Shown here: piece by piece, positions 1 to 9,882 of the stretch
Position numbering within the stretch: position 1 is the stretch's first letter
Layout: the number at the start of each line of letters is the position of its first letter
Assembly (NCBI GenBank): GCA_012032815.1
Contig: JAAUQD010000001.1
Location: 1 to 64,000 of the forward strand
Length of the DNA: 64,000 nucleotides
Direction: 5' to 3'
From: Flammeovirgaceae bacterium
Lineage (GTDB): Bacteria > Bacteroidota > Bacteroidia > Cytophagales > Cyclobacteriaceae
Made by a program: the position numbers and the translations under genes
Notes under the pieces: model-generated
The model's input: only the letters and a program-made list of their open reading frames with translations
The model's database searches: none
What the model was told of the DNA's origin: nothing

Positions 1-1040
1 GAAAAACGAATGCCTCCATCGGCAATAACTTTAACGCCTGATCCCTTAATCGCTTTTGCAGATTCATAAACTGCAGATAATTGCGGAAGCCCCACACCCG
101 CAATGATCCGTGTAGTGCAAATACTGCCGGGGCCTACTCCCACCTTTACACCATCCGCTCCCGCTTTGACCAACGCTTTAGCCGCATCCCCTGTAGCAAT
201 GTTGCCAACAATCAGGTTCAGCTCAGGAAATTTTTTCTTTACGCGTTTCGCGGCTTCAATCACTCCTTTTGAGTGACCGTGTGCTGTATCGATACTGATC
301 ACATCAACGCCCGAAGTTTTCAGCGCCTGAATTCGATCGAGGATATCCTCAGTAACGCCAACAGCAGCTCCAACTCGCAATCTCCCATAATCATCCTGAC
401 AGGCCAATGGCTTATTCTTCTTTTTTTGAATGTCCTTGAACGTTACAAGTCCGATGAGTTTCCCCTTCTTATTGACGATAGGCAATTTCTCAATCTTGTA
501 TTTTTGCAGAATCTTTTCCGCCTTGGCAAGATCAATTCCTTCATCGGCTGTGATCAGATTATCCTTTGTCATAATGCGCTCAACCGGAACATCCATATTT
601 TTTTGAAATCGCAAATCACGATTGGTAATGATGCCTACCAGTTTCTTATTGCCATCAATTACGGGAATCCCTCCAATCTTAAATTCACGCATTAGATTTT
701 CGGCATCACGAATCGTAGAATTAATTTCCAACGTTACCGGATCAATGATCAGCCCGCTCTGCGATCGTTTTACTTTTCTCACCTGATCCGCCTGTTCCTG
801 AATCGGCATGTTTTTATGGATAAATCCGATTCCTCCTTCCAATGCCATGGCAATGGCCAACTGGGCTTCAGTTACCGTATCCATGGCAGCAGAAATGATT
901 GGAATATTTAATTTGATATCCGTTGTCAGTGCGCTGGCTACATTGGTTTCGCGAGGCAGCACATCACTGTACGCGGGCACCAGAAGCACATCATCATAGG
1001 TGAGCGCTTCAAAAAGAAATTTGGATGGATCGAGGGGCAT
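1..1040 (-). CDS. guaB: IMP dehydrogenase (3' end outside window)
   Basis: Reverse-strand translation begins MPLDPSKFLFEALTYDDVLLVPAYSDVLPRETNV and contains CBS-type segments and GVGPGSICTTRIIAGVG (IMPDH catalytic Cys loop). Absent from ORF track because it has no stop in the window. Confidence 0.95.
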   Translation of the reverse strand, partial: MPLDPSKFLFEALTYDDVLLVPAYSDVLPRETNVASALTTDIKLNIPIISAAMDTVTEAQLAIAMALEGGIGFIHKNMPIQEQADQVRKVKRSQSGLIIDPVTLEINSTIRDAENLMREFKIGGIPVIDGNKKLVGIITNRDLRFQKNMDVPVERIMTKDNLITADEGIDLAKAEKILQKYKIEKLPIVNKKGKLIGLVTFKDIQKKKNKPLACQDDYGRLRVGAAVGVTEDILDRIQALKTSGVDVISIDTAHGHSKGVIEAAKRVKKKFPELNLIVGNIATGDAAKALVKAGADGVKVGVGPGSICTTRIIAGVGLPQLSAVYESAKAIKGSGVKVIADGGIRF

Positions 1041-1149
1041 AGCAAATAATGGTAATGTTATTTGCCGGGCAAAGGTATACTAATTTGCCTTTACCGACAT
1101 CTTCTTTCTGATTTAATCTAAGTAACTTTACCAAAACGCAGGAATTACC

Positions 1150-1830
1150 ATGAGACTATTTTTTAATCTGATTTTTCTTCTTTTAACAACCTCCATTTTT
1201 GGCCAAACTCAAACTGGCAAAGCTTCGTTTTATGCCGATAAATTTGAAGGACGACCAACCGCCAGTGGAGAGAAATACAAGCACTCAAAGGCAACCGCTG
1301 CACATAAAACCCTGCCTTTTGGAACTAAAGTGCGCGTTACGAACACCACCAACAATAAAACAGTGGATGTGGTCATCAATGATCGAGGGCCCTACGTTGA
1401 CGGTCGAATCATTGATTTATCAAAATCAGCAGCAGAAAAGCTCGACTTCATTAATCAGGGATTAGCTGATGTTTCAATCGTGGTCATTGATGCGGGTGAT
1501 GGCAAAGGCAGCAATCAGGTCATGCCCATAAGCAATGTTTCCGTTGAAGAAAAAGAATATTATGACTTTGAAATTTCACGGTTACAGCCTTCAGGTTTTG
1601 GAGTTCAAATCGGAACGTATCAGGAGCTGGTAAATCTGATGCGCCTGGCTGACAACCTTAAAAATTCTTACAAAAAGAAAGTAACGGTTCAGGTGAAAAT
1701 ACTTAATGGTGTGAAATTTTACAGCCTTATTGTAGGGCAATTTTCTACACGAAATAAGGCGGACTCTTTTTTAGGCAGCCTGAAGAAAAAATTTCCTGAC
1801 GCTTTTATTGTAGAGTACAATCGCAATTAG
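1150..1830 (+). CDS. RlpA-like protein (double-psi beta-barrel plus C-terminal SPOR-like region)
   Basis: GKASFYADKFEGRPTASGEKY...VRVTNTTNNKTVDVVINDRGPYVDGRIIDLSKSAA is typical of RlpA; signal peptide. Confidence 0.85.
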   Translation: MRLFFNLIFLLLTTSIFGQTQTGKASFYADKFEGRPTASGEKYKHSKATAAHKTLPFGTKVRVTNTTNNKTVDVVINDRGPYVDGRIIDLSKSAAEKLDFINQGLADVSIVVIDAGDGKGSNQVMPISNVSVEEKEYYDFEISRLQPSGFGVQIGTYQELVNLMRLADNLKNSYKKKVTVQVKILNGVKFYSLIVGQFSTRNKADSFLGSLKKKFPDAFIVEYNRN

Positions 1831-1837
1831 GCTTGGG

Positions 1838-1851
1838 GTGACTTAAGTCAC
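1838..1851. promoter_or_regulatory. Perfect 14-bp dyad GTGACTTAAGTCAC, Crp/Fnr-like operator upstream of thioredoxin
   Basis: Exact palindrome read in sequence; 22 nt upstream of TACTTTTG. Confidence 0.55.
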
Positions 1852-1873
1852 TTTTCCTTAATCGCTGACCCTG

Positions 1874-1881
1874 TACTTTTG
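1874..1881 (+). promoter_or_regulatory. Bacteroidetes-type -7 element TACTTTTG (TAnnTTTG)
   Basis: Matches TAnnTTTG, 15 nt before ATG of thioredoxin gene. Confidence 0.55.
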
Positions 1882-1896
1882 TAATCAATTTTGATT

Positions 1897-2211
1897 ATGA
1901 GTCAACCAAAAAAATCGTTTAACGAAATCATACAAGGCGAAACTCCCGTGTTAGTAGACTTTCATGCCGACTGGTGCGGGCCGTGTAAAATGATGGCACC
2001 CATACTCGAGCAAGTATCAAAGGAATTACAGGAAATTAAAATAATCAAGGTAGATGTTGATAAAAATCCTCAGGCTGCCAATGCCTTTCGTGTTCAGGGA
2101 GTACCAACACTTATTTTATTTCGAAAGGGTGAAGTGCTTTGGAGGCAATCCGGTGTTGTTCCTGCCCATCTGTTAAAAACCACACTTCAAAGTTTTGTTG
2201 TAAAAGCCTGA
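1897..2211 (+). CDS. trxA: Thioredoxin
   Basis: VDFHADWCGPCKMMAPILEQ...KVDVDKNPQAANAFRVQGVPTLILFRKGE; WCGPC active site. Confidence 0.93.
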   Translation: MSQPKKSFNEIIQGETPVLVDFHADWCGPCKMMAPILEQVSKELQEIKIIKVDVDKNPQAANAFRVQGVPTLILFRKGEVLWRQSGVVPAHLLKTTLQSFVVKA

Positions 2212-3639
2212 TCAGGCAGTAATAACAGAAACCACTTCGTCAACCACTCGTTCAGCGGAGGCCATGGCTCCCTGGATCGTTCCAGCATAACCTTCCACAT
2301 CCGTAGCTTCTCCGGCAAAAAATAAAATATCATTTACCGGCTCAGCCAAAACATTGCGATCAGCCTGTGTTGCATTTACTAACGGGTATGATATGCCCCC
2401 CTGAATGAATTCGTTCATACTCCAGTCTGTATAATGATACACCACCTCATTTGAATCCAAATCTCTTCTTATGTAGAGCGTGGCTTGTCCATCATAAATT
2501 GAATCCAATTCACTCAAAATAGGAGTAATCATATCATCTCCCATTGCCGAAAGCTCATCAGCTTTAGAACCATAAATGGTCAGTGTCATGGTTCGGATAA
2601 ACTGGCTGCGACCAACTCCCGGATTTAGAATTTGAAGAGCGGTATTTCCTCCCCAAATAACTGCAGAAGCTTCACCCCAGAAATTTTTCTTAAAGTCAAG
2701 GATAACACGGATACATTTATCCATTCCAAATTTTGACGCTGAACTCAATTTGGTAGCCGGGAGTGCCGGTGAAAAATCAATCACATTATTTTTCAAAATT
2801 GAAAGAGGAACCGTAATGATGATTTTATTGGCTTCAATTTGATTTCCATTTTGATCCGTTATGATTGCCGGTTCACTTTGATAATCGATTGACTTCACCT
2901 GAGTTTCCAACTGAACCAGCGGTTTTACATTTGAAAATCTTGAAAGAAGAACATCTTGAAGCGGATTAGACTTAACCATCAACCGCTGATTACCCAGCGA
3001 TTGCAATGACAACTCCTCAGAAATCCCAACAGCACCAAGGCGTGTGTTGGATGATCCATAAAAATTACCTACTTGTGAATTGAGCAAAGCTTTTGCTCTA
3101 CTGGTCAGACCTGTGGCTGCAGCATCTATGGTCGCGCTCCCTCCGGAGTAATTGGGCAAACCTGAGATAAAATTCTGTACAGCTACAAAATCAGAATCTC
3201 CTCCCCAATCTGTACTGTTCTTCACCACACTATCAAGAATATATTGATCTTCAGCCACCAGGTTAAGATCAACAACGGGCAAATTGTAGTTCTGAATGAT
3301 TCTTCCAAAAATAGAATCGGAACCATAAGTAATCTCAGCTCCCAATTCTACCGGAAAATCAGCATCCGATTGAAAGTCAATATCATTTTGATTGCGTAAA
3401 GACCGGATGCGGCCGCCCATTTGTTTATCGGCTTCCAACACGATCACGTTCACACCTTTTGATCTTAGTATGTCAGCAGCGTAAAGACCCGCTGCACCCG
3501 CCCCTATAATGGCGATGGTCCCATCATAATTTATTTCTGGTGCGAGGTTGTCATCTTTGCAGGACGTTAAAAAAGGCGGAAGCGCAATACCTGCGGATAG
3601 ACCGAGACCAATTTGTTTAAGCGCTTTTCGTCTGTTCAC
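2212..3639 (-). CDS. FAD-dependent amine oxidase, exported lipoprotein-like
   Basis: N-terminus MNRRKALKQIGLGLSAGIALPPFLTSCKDD (RR motif plus lipobox-like Cys); TIAIIGAGAAGLYAADILRSKGVNVIVLEADKQMGGRI dinucleotide-binding motif; C-terminal FFAGEATDVEGYAGTIQGAMASAERV. Confidence 0.88.
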   Translation of the reverse strand: MNRRKALKQIGLGLSAGIALPPFLTSCKDDNLAPEINYDGTIAIIGAGAAGLYAADILRSKGVNVIVLEADKQMGGRIRSLRNQNDIDFQSDADFPVELGAEITYGSDSIFGRIIQNYNLPVVDLNLVAEDQYILDSVVKNSTDWGGDSDFVAVQNFISGLPNYSGGSATIDAAATGLTSRAKALLNSQVGNFYGSSNTRLGAVGISEELSLQSLGNQRLMVKSNPLQDVLLSRFSNVKPLVQLETQVKSIDYQSEPAIITDQNGNQIEANKIIITVPLSILKNNVIDFSPALPATKLSSASKFGMDKCIRVILDFKKNFWGEASAVIWGGNTALQILNPGVGRSQFIRTMTLTIYGSKADELSAMGDDMITPILSELDSIYDGQATLYIRRDLDSNEVVYHYTDWSMNEFIQGGISYPLVNATQADRNVLAEPVNDILFFAGEATDVEGYAGTIQGAMASAERVVDEVVSVITA

Positions 3640-3715
3640 AGAATGATTTTAAACCGAAAGTTAATTATATGAAGTTTGTAAAGAAAATTGATTAAAATTA
3701 GTCGGCTATTAATCC

Positions 3716-4264
3716 ATGCAAAGAAACAAGAAAATCGATAAAGACATACTAAAGATAGTTGTGATTGGACCGGAATGCACCGGCAAGACGGATCTTTCTC
3801 AGTACCTCGCATCCTATTTTAAAACCGAATGGGTATCAGAGTATGCCAGAATGTATCTGGACAAGCTTATTCATCCTTATAATGAAACTGATTTAGTAAA
3901 AATTGCTCATGGACAAGCCCGAATGGAGGACGAATGGGTGCGGGATGCCGATCGGTTACTGATATGCGATACAAATCCTACGGTTGTAAAAATCTGGTGT
4001 GAATTTAAATATGGTAAATGCGAACCCGAAATACTGGATACGGTGGAGCAGCGAAAGTATGATCTGTACCTGCTCACCTATATCGATGTGCCTTGGGAAA
4101 ATGATCCGCAACGGGAACATCCTACCAGGCGGGAAGAACTATGGAAGATTTATCTGAATGAACTCACGTCATACAATTATCCTTTTGTAGAAATAAAGGG
4201 GTCTCGCGATGAAAGAAGGAAGAAAGCTGTTGAAGCCGTACAGGCTTTGCTTGATCGCGAATGA
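3716..4264 (+). CDS. P-loop ATPase, NadR/nicotinamide riboside kinase-like
   Basis: KIVVIGPECTGKTDLSQYLASYF Walker A; VSEYARMYL. Stop overlaps next start (ATGA). Confidence 0.75.
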   Translation: MQRNKKIDKDILKIVVIGPECTGKTDLSQYLASYFKTEWVSEYARMYLDKLIHPYNETDLVKIAHGQARMEDEWVRDADRLLICDTNPTVVKIWCEFKYGKCEPEILDTVEQRKYDLYLLTYIDVPWENDPQREHPTRREELWKIYLNELTSYNYPFVEIKGSRDERRKKAVEAVQALLDRE

Positions 4265-5502
4265 GTGCTCCCGCTAACAAGCCATATGCCGCTTTGGCAA
4301 TCAGAGATTTTCGGTTATTTATTTCAGCAAGAACGTGTATCACGTTGGCAATTCAAATTCAGGCTACGATAGTTGGATGGCAAGTATATGAAATAACGAA
4401 AGATCCCTTATCCCTTGGCCTCATAGGACTTGCGGAGGCGTTACCAGCGATTTCCATTTCACTATATGCAGGACATCTGGCTGATGTTATTGAAAGAAAA
4501 AAAATCATTATTACGACCATCATTGCACTATTTATTTGCTCGGTCCTGTTACTTTTCTTTACACTTAAAGAAGGATCATTTCTGCTGGCTGATGGAATTT
4601 TTCCCATTTATGCTGTGATTTTCGTCAGCGGAGTGGCGCGTGGATTTTTGTCCCCTGCCAATTTTTCATTCATGCCACAACTTATCTCCCGGGAGTTTTA
4701 TGTAAATGCCATAACCCTGAACAGCACGTTTTGGCAAGCTGCCGCCATCATGGGTCCGATGTTAGCCGGGTTCATATATGGTTTTGTCGGGATCACTTTC
4801 GCCTATGCACTTGATGTGATTCTTATACTTTTCAGCTTATTCTTTTATTTCAGAATTAAAAATCGTGCACTTCCACCAATGACAATGGAACAAGGTGTTC
4901 GGCAAAAAATTAAGGCGGGGTTGAAGTTCGTTTATAATAATGAGATCATTCTAGGCGCCATAACGCTCGATCTATTCGCGGTGTTGTTTGGCGGTGCGGT
5001 GGCTCTCCTCCCCATTTTCGCTGCAGAAATTTTATTGGTGGGACCGGAGGGGCTTGGTTTGCTGCGGTCAGCTCCACCGGCAGGAGCAATTCTGACCGCC
5101 CTTTTTATTACACACAACCCCATCCGCAGTGGAGTGGGCAAAGTTCTGCTCTGGAGTGTAGCCGGCTTCGGCATTTGTATGATCGGCTTTGGGCTCTCCT
5201 CATTTTTCTGGTTGTCCATGGTTCTGCTTGCCATTAGTGGAGCTTTTGACAGCGTCAGTGTTATAGTACGCAGTACCCTTATTCATACCCATACTCCTGA
5301 AAACATGAAAGGTCGAGTAGCTGCGGTAAACAGTATATTCATTGGGTCCTCCAATGAGATTGGCGCATTTGAGTCGGGGGTAGCCGCCAAACTTTTGGGC
5401 GTTGTTCCATCTGTCGTATTTGGGGGCGCTATGACTCTGGTGGTGGTAGCGGTAACAGGCTGGAAAGCTGTCAAGCTTCGAACGCTTGATAAAGTGATTT
5501 AG
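4261..5502 (+). CDS. MFS transporter (EntS-like)
   Basis: 12-TM-like hydrophobic protein, GHLADVIERKKIII loop motif. Confidence 0.85.
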   Translation: MSAPANKPYAALAIRDFRLFISARTCITLAIQIQATIVGWQVYEITKDPLSLGLIGLAEALPAISISLYAGHLADVIERKKIIITTIIALFICSVLLLFFTLKEGSFLLADGIFPIYAVIFVSGVARGFLSPANFSFMPQLISREFYVNAITLNSTFWQAAAIMGPMLAGFIYGFVGITFAYALDVILILFSLFFYFRIKNRALPPMTMEQGVRQKIKAGLKFVYNNEIILGAITLDLFAVLFGGAVALLPIFAAEILLVGPEGLGLLRSAPPAGAILTALFITHNPIRSGVGKVLLWSVAGFGICMIGFGLSSFFWLSMVLLAISGAFDSVSVIVRSTLIHTHTPENMKGRVAAVNSIFIGSSNEIGAFESGVAAKLLGVVPSVVFGGAMTLVVVAVTGWKAVKLRTLDKVI

Positions 5503-5594
5503 TGTGTCATTCATATCCATCATTACCCGTTTGTATTATCTTCATTCCCATCTTGGAATTTATAATTGTACATTCCATTTAAATTACTGCTTTT

Positions 5595-6886
5595 ATGACA
5601 ACACGCAGATCCTTCTTTCAAAAATCAGTTGGCGTAGTCGGTGCCCTCACGCTATCACCTTTAGTGAGCAAAGCCATTGCAGAAGACGTTAGTGATGCAC
5701 TTGTTCAACTGAATAAGCTCCCTCCTACTGATGTTTCAAATGATGAGGAACTCTGGGCGCGCATGGCGCAGGCATTTACTGTATCGGCTACACTGCTCAA
5801 TCTGAACAATGGAGGAGTAAGTCCCCAGCCCAAAGTAGTACAAGATGCGGTCGACCGATATTACCATTAAGTAACGAAACCCCTTCGTACTACATGTGGC
5901 ACATTTTAGATCGGGGAAGAGAACCTTTACGAAAAAAGTTGGCAGACCTTGCCGGTTCATCAAATGAAGAAATTGCCATTAACCGAAACACAACGGAAGC
6001 ATTGGCAACCGTAACCTGGGGGCTGTCGCTCAACAAAGGCGATGAAATTGTAATGACCAAACAAGATTATCCACATATGATCCAGGCCTGGAAGCAAAAG
6101 GAAATGCGGGATGGAATAAAAATTAAATGGATAAATCTAAACCTGCCCATTGACAATGATGAGGTGGTAATAAGTGAATTTATCAATGCGACTACATCAA
6201 AAACAAAAGTCTGGCACATTACCCACATGATCAACTGGACCGGACAAATATTGCCCGTAGCCAAATTATGCGCTGAGGCCAGAAAGCGTAATATTATTTC
6301 TATCGTTGATGGTGCTCATACTTTTGCTCATCTGGATTTCAGCATCCCGGATATCAATCCGGATTATTTTGGTACCAGTTTGCATAAATGGCTATGCGCC
6401 CCCTTCGGCAGCGGGATGTTGTATGTTAAAAAGGAGAACATTGCCGGATTGTGGCCACTCTTTCCAAACGACAAACCAACCGATGGAAATATCAGAAAGT
6501 TTGAATCGCTGGGCACCCGCTCCTTTGCAACCGAACAAGCTATCGCTCAATCCGTAGATTTTCATCATGCCATTGGGTCAAGGAGAAAGCAAGAAAGATT
6601 ACAATATTTAAAAAAATATTGGTGTGAAGCGGTGTCCTCCAATCCACGAGTGAAAATTCATGTATCCCTGAAGCCCGAATATTCATGTGCGTTGGGAACG
6701 TTTAGTATTGAAGGAATGAAAACCACAGACATTTCATCTAAACTGTTTTCTGATTATCAAATTCACACGGTAGGAATAAATTGGGAAAACATTAGTGCCG
6801 TTCGGGTTACTCCTCACATTTATACCACTACAGAAGATCTTGATCGGTTTATCGATGCGGTGCTGAAAATTGCCAAAGCCGGATGA
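5595..6886 (+). CDS. Aminotransferase class V / isopenicillin-N-epimerase-like PLP enzyme with Tat signal (one frameshift near 5865)
   Basis: ORFs 5595..5870 and 5894..6886 join as ...VDRYY(Q/H)LSNETPSYYMWHILDRGREPLRKKLADLAG if one base is restored near 5865-5868. N-terminus MTTRRSFFQKSVGVVGALTL (twin Arg); PLP Lys context FGTSLHKWLCAPFGSGMLYV. Confidence 0.87.
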
Positions 6887-9290
6887 AAAGAATTTTACTC
6901 CTACTTACTCTTTGCACAACACTATTTACTTGTTCGAAGCCAGAATCAGAATCACTGGCTATAGCAGGACTGTTAGAACCCGTGGAAGTCATCCGGGATC
7001 AATATGGTGTTAACCATATTTTTGCAAGAAACGAGCATGACCTTTTTATGGCACAGGGATTTTGTGCGGCCAGGGACCGGCTTTTTCAATTTGAATTATG
7101 GCGCAGACAGGCTACCGGTACCGTGGCTGAGATTTTGGGTGAACGTGAATTGCAACGAGATGTCGGAACCCGGTTATTTAAATTCAGAGGTGATCTTGAA
7201 AATGAGTTCAACCACTATCATGAAATGGATCAGAAATAATTCACGCTTATACTGAGGGAGTAAATGAATATATTAAGCTTACAGAAAGAGACAGCACTTT
7301 GTTGCCAGTCGAATTCACCCTGCTTGGAATAAAACCGGAAAAATGGACTCCGGATGTTGTTATTTCCCGGCACCAGGGTTTGCTGGGAAACATTGAAGAA
7401 GAGCTTGAAATTGCAAGGGCTGTGGTGGCAATGGGCGAAGAGAAAGTAAAAATGTTATCTGCCTTTCAGCCCGGAACCCCTGATCTGAAAATGGATCCTA
7501 TGGTTAAGAGTGCATTGCTCAGTGACGAGGTAATTAGTCCATACAAAGCATACCGAAAATCAATAAAGTTTTTGTCTGAAGATCTTGCTACCGTGAACAG
7601 TTCCAACCTTGCATCGATTTCAAAATTTGATGAGGAATCATACAATGAACTAAATTCATTGGACAAGACCATTGGCAGTAACAATTGGGTGGTCAGTGGA
7701 AAGCTTTCGAAAAGTGGTTTCTCTATGCTGGCCAATGATCCGCACCGTGCCATTGCAGTTCCTTCGCTTCGCTATATGGTGCACTTGAACGCACCCGGAT
7801 GGAATGTAGTGGGCGGAGGCGAACCTACCATTCCAGGTATTTCAATCGGGCATAATGAATATGGCGCCTGGGGCCTTACTGTATTTGATATTGATAACGA
7901 AGATCTATATATCTACAAACTGAATCCTGAAAATCAGAATCAGTATTGGTACAACGGGGCTTGGGAAGCAATGCAAATGGTTTCGGATACCATTCCGGTA
8001 AAAGATAAACCAGATGTAATTGTACATCATCGGTACACCCGTCATGGCCCGATAACATTTATTGACTCAACTAAGAACTTAGCCTATGCCATGCGATGTG
8101 GATGGTTGGATGTAGGGGGCTCACCCTATTTGGCCAGCCTCCGAATGGATCAGGCAACAACATGGGAAGAGTTCCGTGAAGCTTGCGGATACAGTCATCT
8201 TCCGGGCGAGAATATGATTTGGGCTGATAAAAAAGGAAATATAGGATGGCAGGTAGTTGGCTGGGGACCTGTTCGACCAAACTTCAGCGGAATGGTTCCC
8301 GTACCCGGTGATGGACGATATGAATGGGAAGGATTCGTTCCCATCAAAGAACTTCCGAACATATCGAATCCGGAAAAAGGATTCTGGGTAACGGCCAACG
8401 AAAACCTTGTTCCTGATGGATATCCACACCGAAGCTCAGTAGGATGGTTGTGGGCAGATCCCTACAGGGCCAACCGAATCAATGAAGTTTTGTCTTCCGG
8501 GACTTCATTTACTCAGGATGAAATGATGGAACTTCAGTTCGACTATTTATCCATTCCCGCAAGGATATTGGTTCCTCTTCTTCAAAATTTATCCTCGTTA
8601 AACGGAAACACGGAGGAAGCCCGAACAAAATTGCTGACCTGGGATTTCATAATGGACACTTCGTCCATTGAGGCAAGCATTTATCAGGAATGGGAAAGGA
8701 TGCTTCGCAAAAATATTATTCCATTTGTCCTTACTGAAAAAGAAAAAAAAGATGCTCCCACTCTTTATCTGAGCAAAATTATTCAATGGATTCTTGAACC
8801 TCCCGATTTCTTTGGAACCGATGCTGTAAAAAGCCGCAATGCATACCTGATTCAATCCCTGGATGAGGCGATTACTTCTTTAGAAAAAAAGTTGGGGCAA
8901 GATCAGAATCATTGGCAGTATGGACAAGATTCAAATCATCATGTGTTGATTAAACACCCATTGAGTGAGGGTGTAGATTTAACAACCCGAAAAAAGCTGG
9001 TGGTTGGTCCAAGGCCCAGAGGAGGAAACGGGTCTACACCCGGCATGACGGGTAACAATGATAATCAAACAAGTGGAGCTACGTTTCGGATGGTCGTTGA
9101 TCTGGAAGATTGGGACAAAGCCATGTTTACCAATTCACCCGGTCAAAGTGGAGATCCGAATAGCCCGTTTTATAAAAATCTATTTGAGTCATGGGCATCG
9201 GATAAACATTTTCCGGTTTACTTTACCCGTGACTTGGTTGAAAAAAGTGTAGCTGAGAAAGTTACTTTGGAGCCCGGTAAGAAAAAATAA
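6883..9290 (+). CDS. Penicillin acylase family (Ntn hydrolase), lipoprotein (one frameshift at about 7234)
   Basis: ORFs 6883..7239 and 7299..9290 join as ...HEMDQKIIHAYTEGVNEYIKLTERDSTLLPVEF if AAA at 7234-7236 is AAAA. TIGSNNWVVSG nucleophile Ser context; lipobox-like LFTC. Confidence 0.9.
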
Positions 9291-9291
9291 T

Positions 9292-9879
9292 CTACCCGTT
9301 AAAAAGATTAGGAAAACTCCAGACCATCCAGCCAAACACCGCGAACCTTAAAATGCGCGAAAGACAAATCAGAAGAAAATTATTGAACGGCAGGTTTACT
9401 GATCCTGCCATCATACAGGTTGCTGAAAAGGGTATTGGTGTGATGGCCCCCACGATAACCAGGTAAATTCCATATCGCTTCAGCTGCTTACTGTACTGAA
9501 CAAGATGACGTTCATGAATTCTTTTATAGAAAGGAGTTTTCGAAAATTGATTTCCGATGTAATATCCAAATACTCCAGCCCCATAAGAGATTGCAGCTAA
9601 GGCTACAACATTTAGCGCATACATGTACAGAGAAGTTTGGCCCAATGACCATATCATCATAAATAACTCAGGCGGCAGTATCCCAAACACTATTTCTGAA
9701 AGCGTGTAAATAGAATACAATAAAAATACATTCGACTGAAGTACATCCACGTGAGACCTGAAATTCTCCTCAATGTAATTCTCGGCAATGATGAAGGCGG
9801 TGATGATTACCGCAAACCATAGCAACCCCCTAATGAGGTTACGAAACAAAAATCTGGCCTTCGTATCTACCTGCTGCAT
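9292..9879 (-). CDS. VTT/DedA-like membrane protein
   Basis: Hydrophobic; ILPPELFMMIWSLG...GYYIGNQFSKTPFYKRIHE...GAITPIPFSATCMMAGSV. Confidence 0.65.
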   Translation of the reverse strand: MQQVDTKARFLFRNLIRGLLWFAVIITAFIIAENYIEENFRSHVDVLQSNVFLLYSIYTLSEIVFGILPPELFMMIWSLGQTSLYMYALNVVALAAISYGAGVFGYYIGNQFSKTPFYKRIHERHLVQYSKQLKRYGIYLVIVGAITPIPFSATCMMAGSVNLPFNNFLLICLSRILRFAVFGWMVWSFPNLFNG

Positions 9880-9882
9880 GTA

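Noticed and set aside
4932-5474. Antisense ORFs within MFS, mutS, gldM, TonB and other genes
   Set aside because: They overlap strongly supported genes on the opposite strand and show no recognisable motifs.
5595-9290. Beta-lactam biosynthetic cluster
   Set aside because: The PLP enzyme resembles CefD-type and the acylase is penicillin-acylase family, but no IPNS, NRPS or other biosynthetic genes are present.
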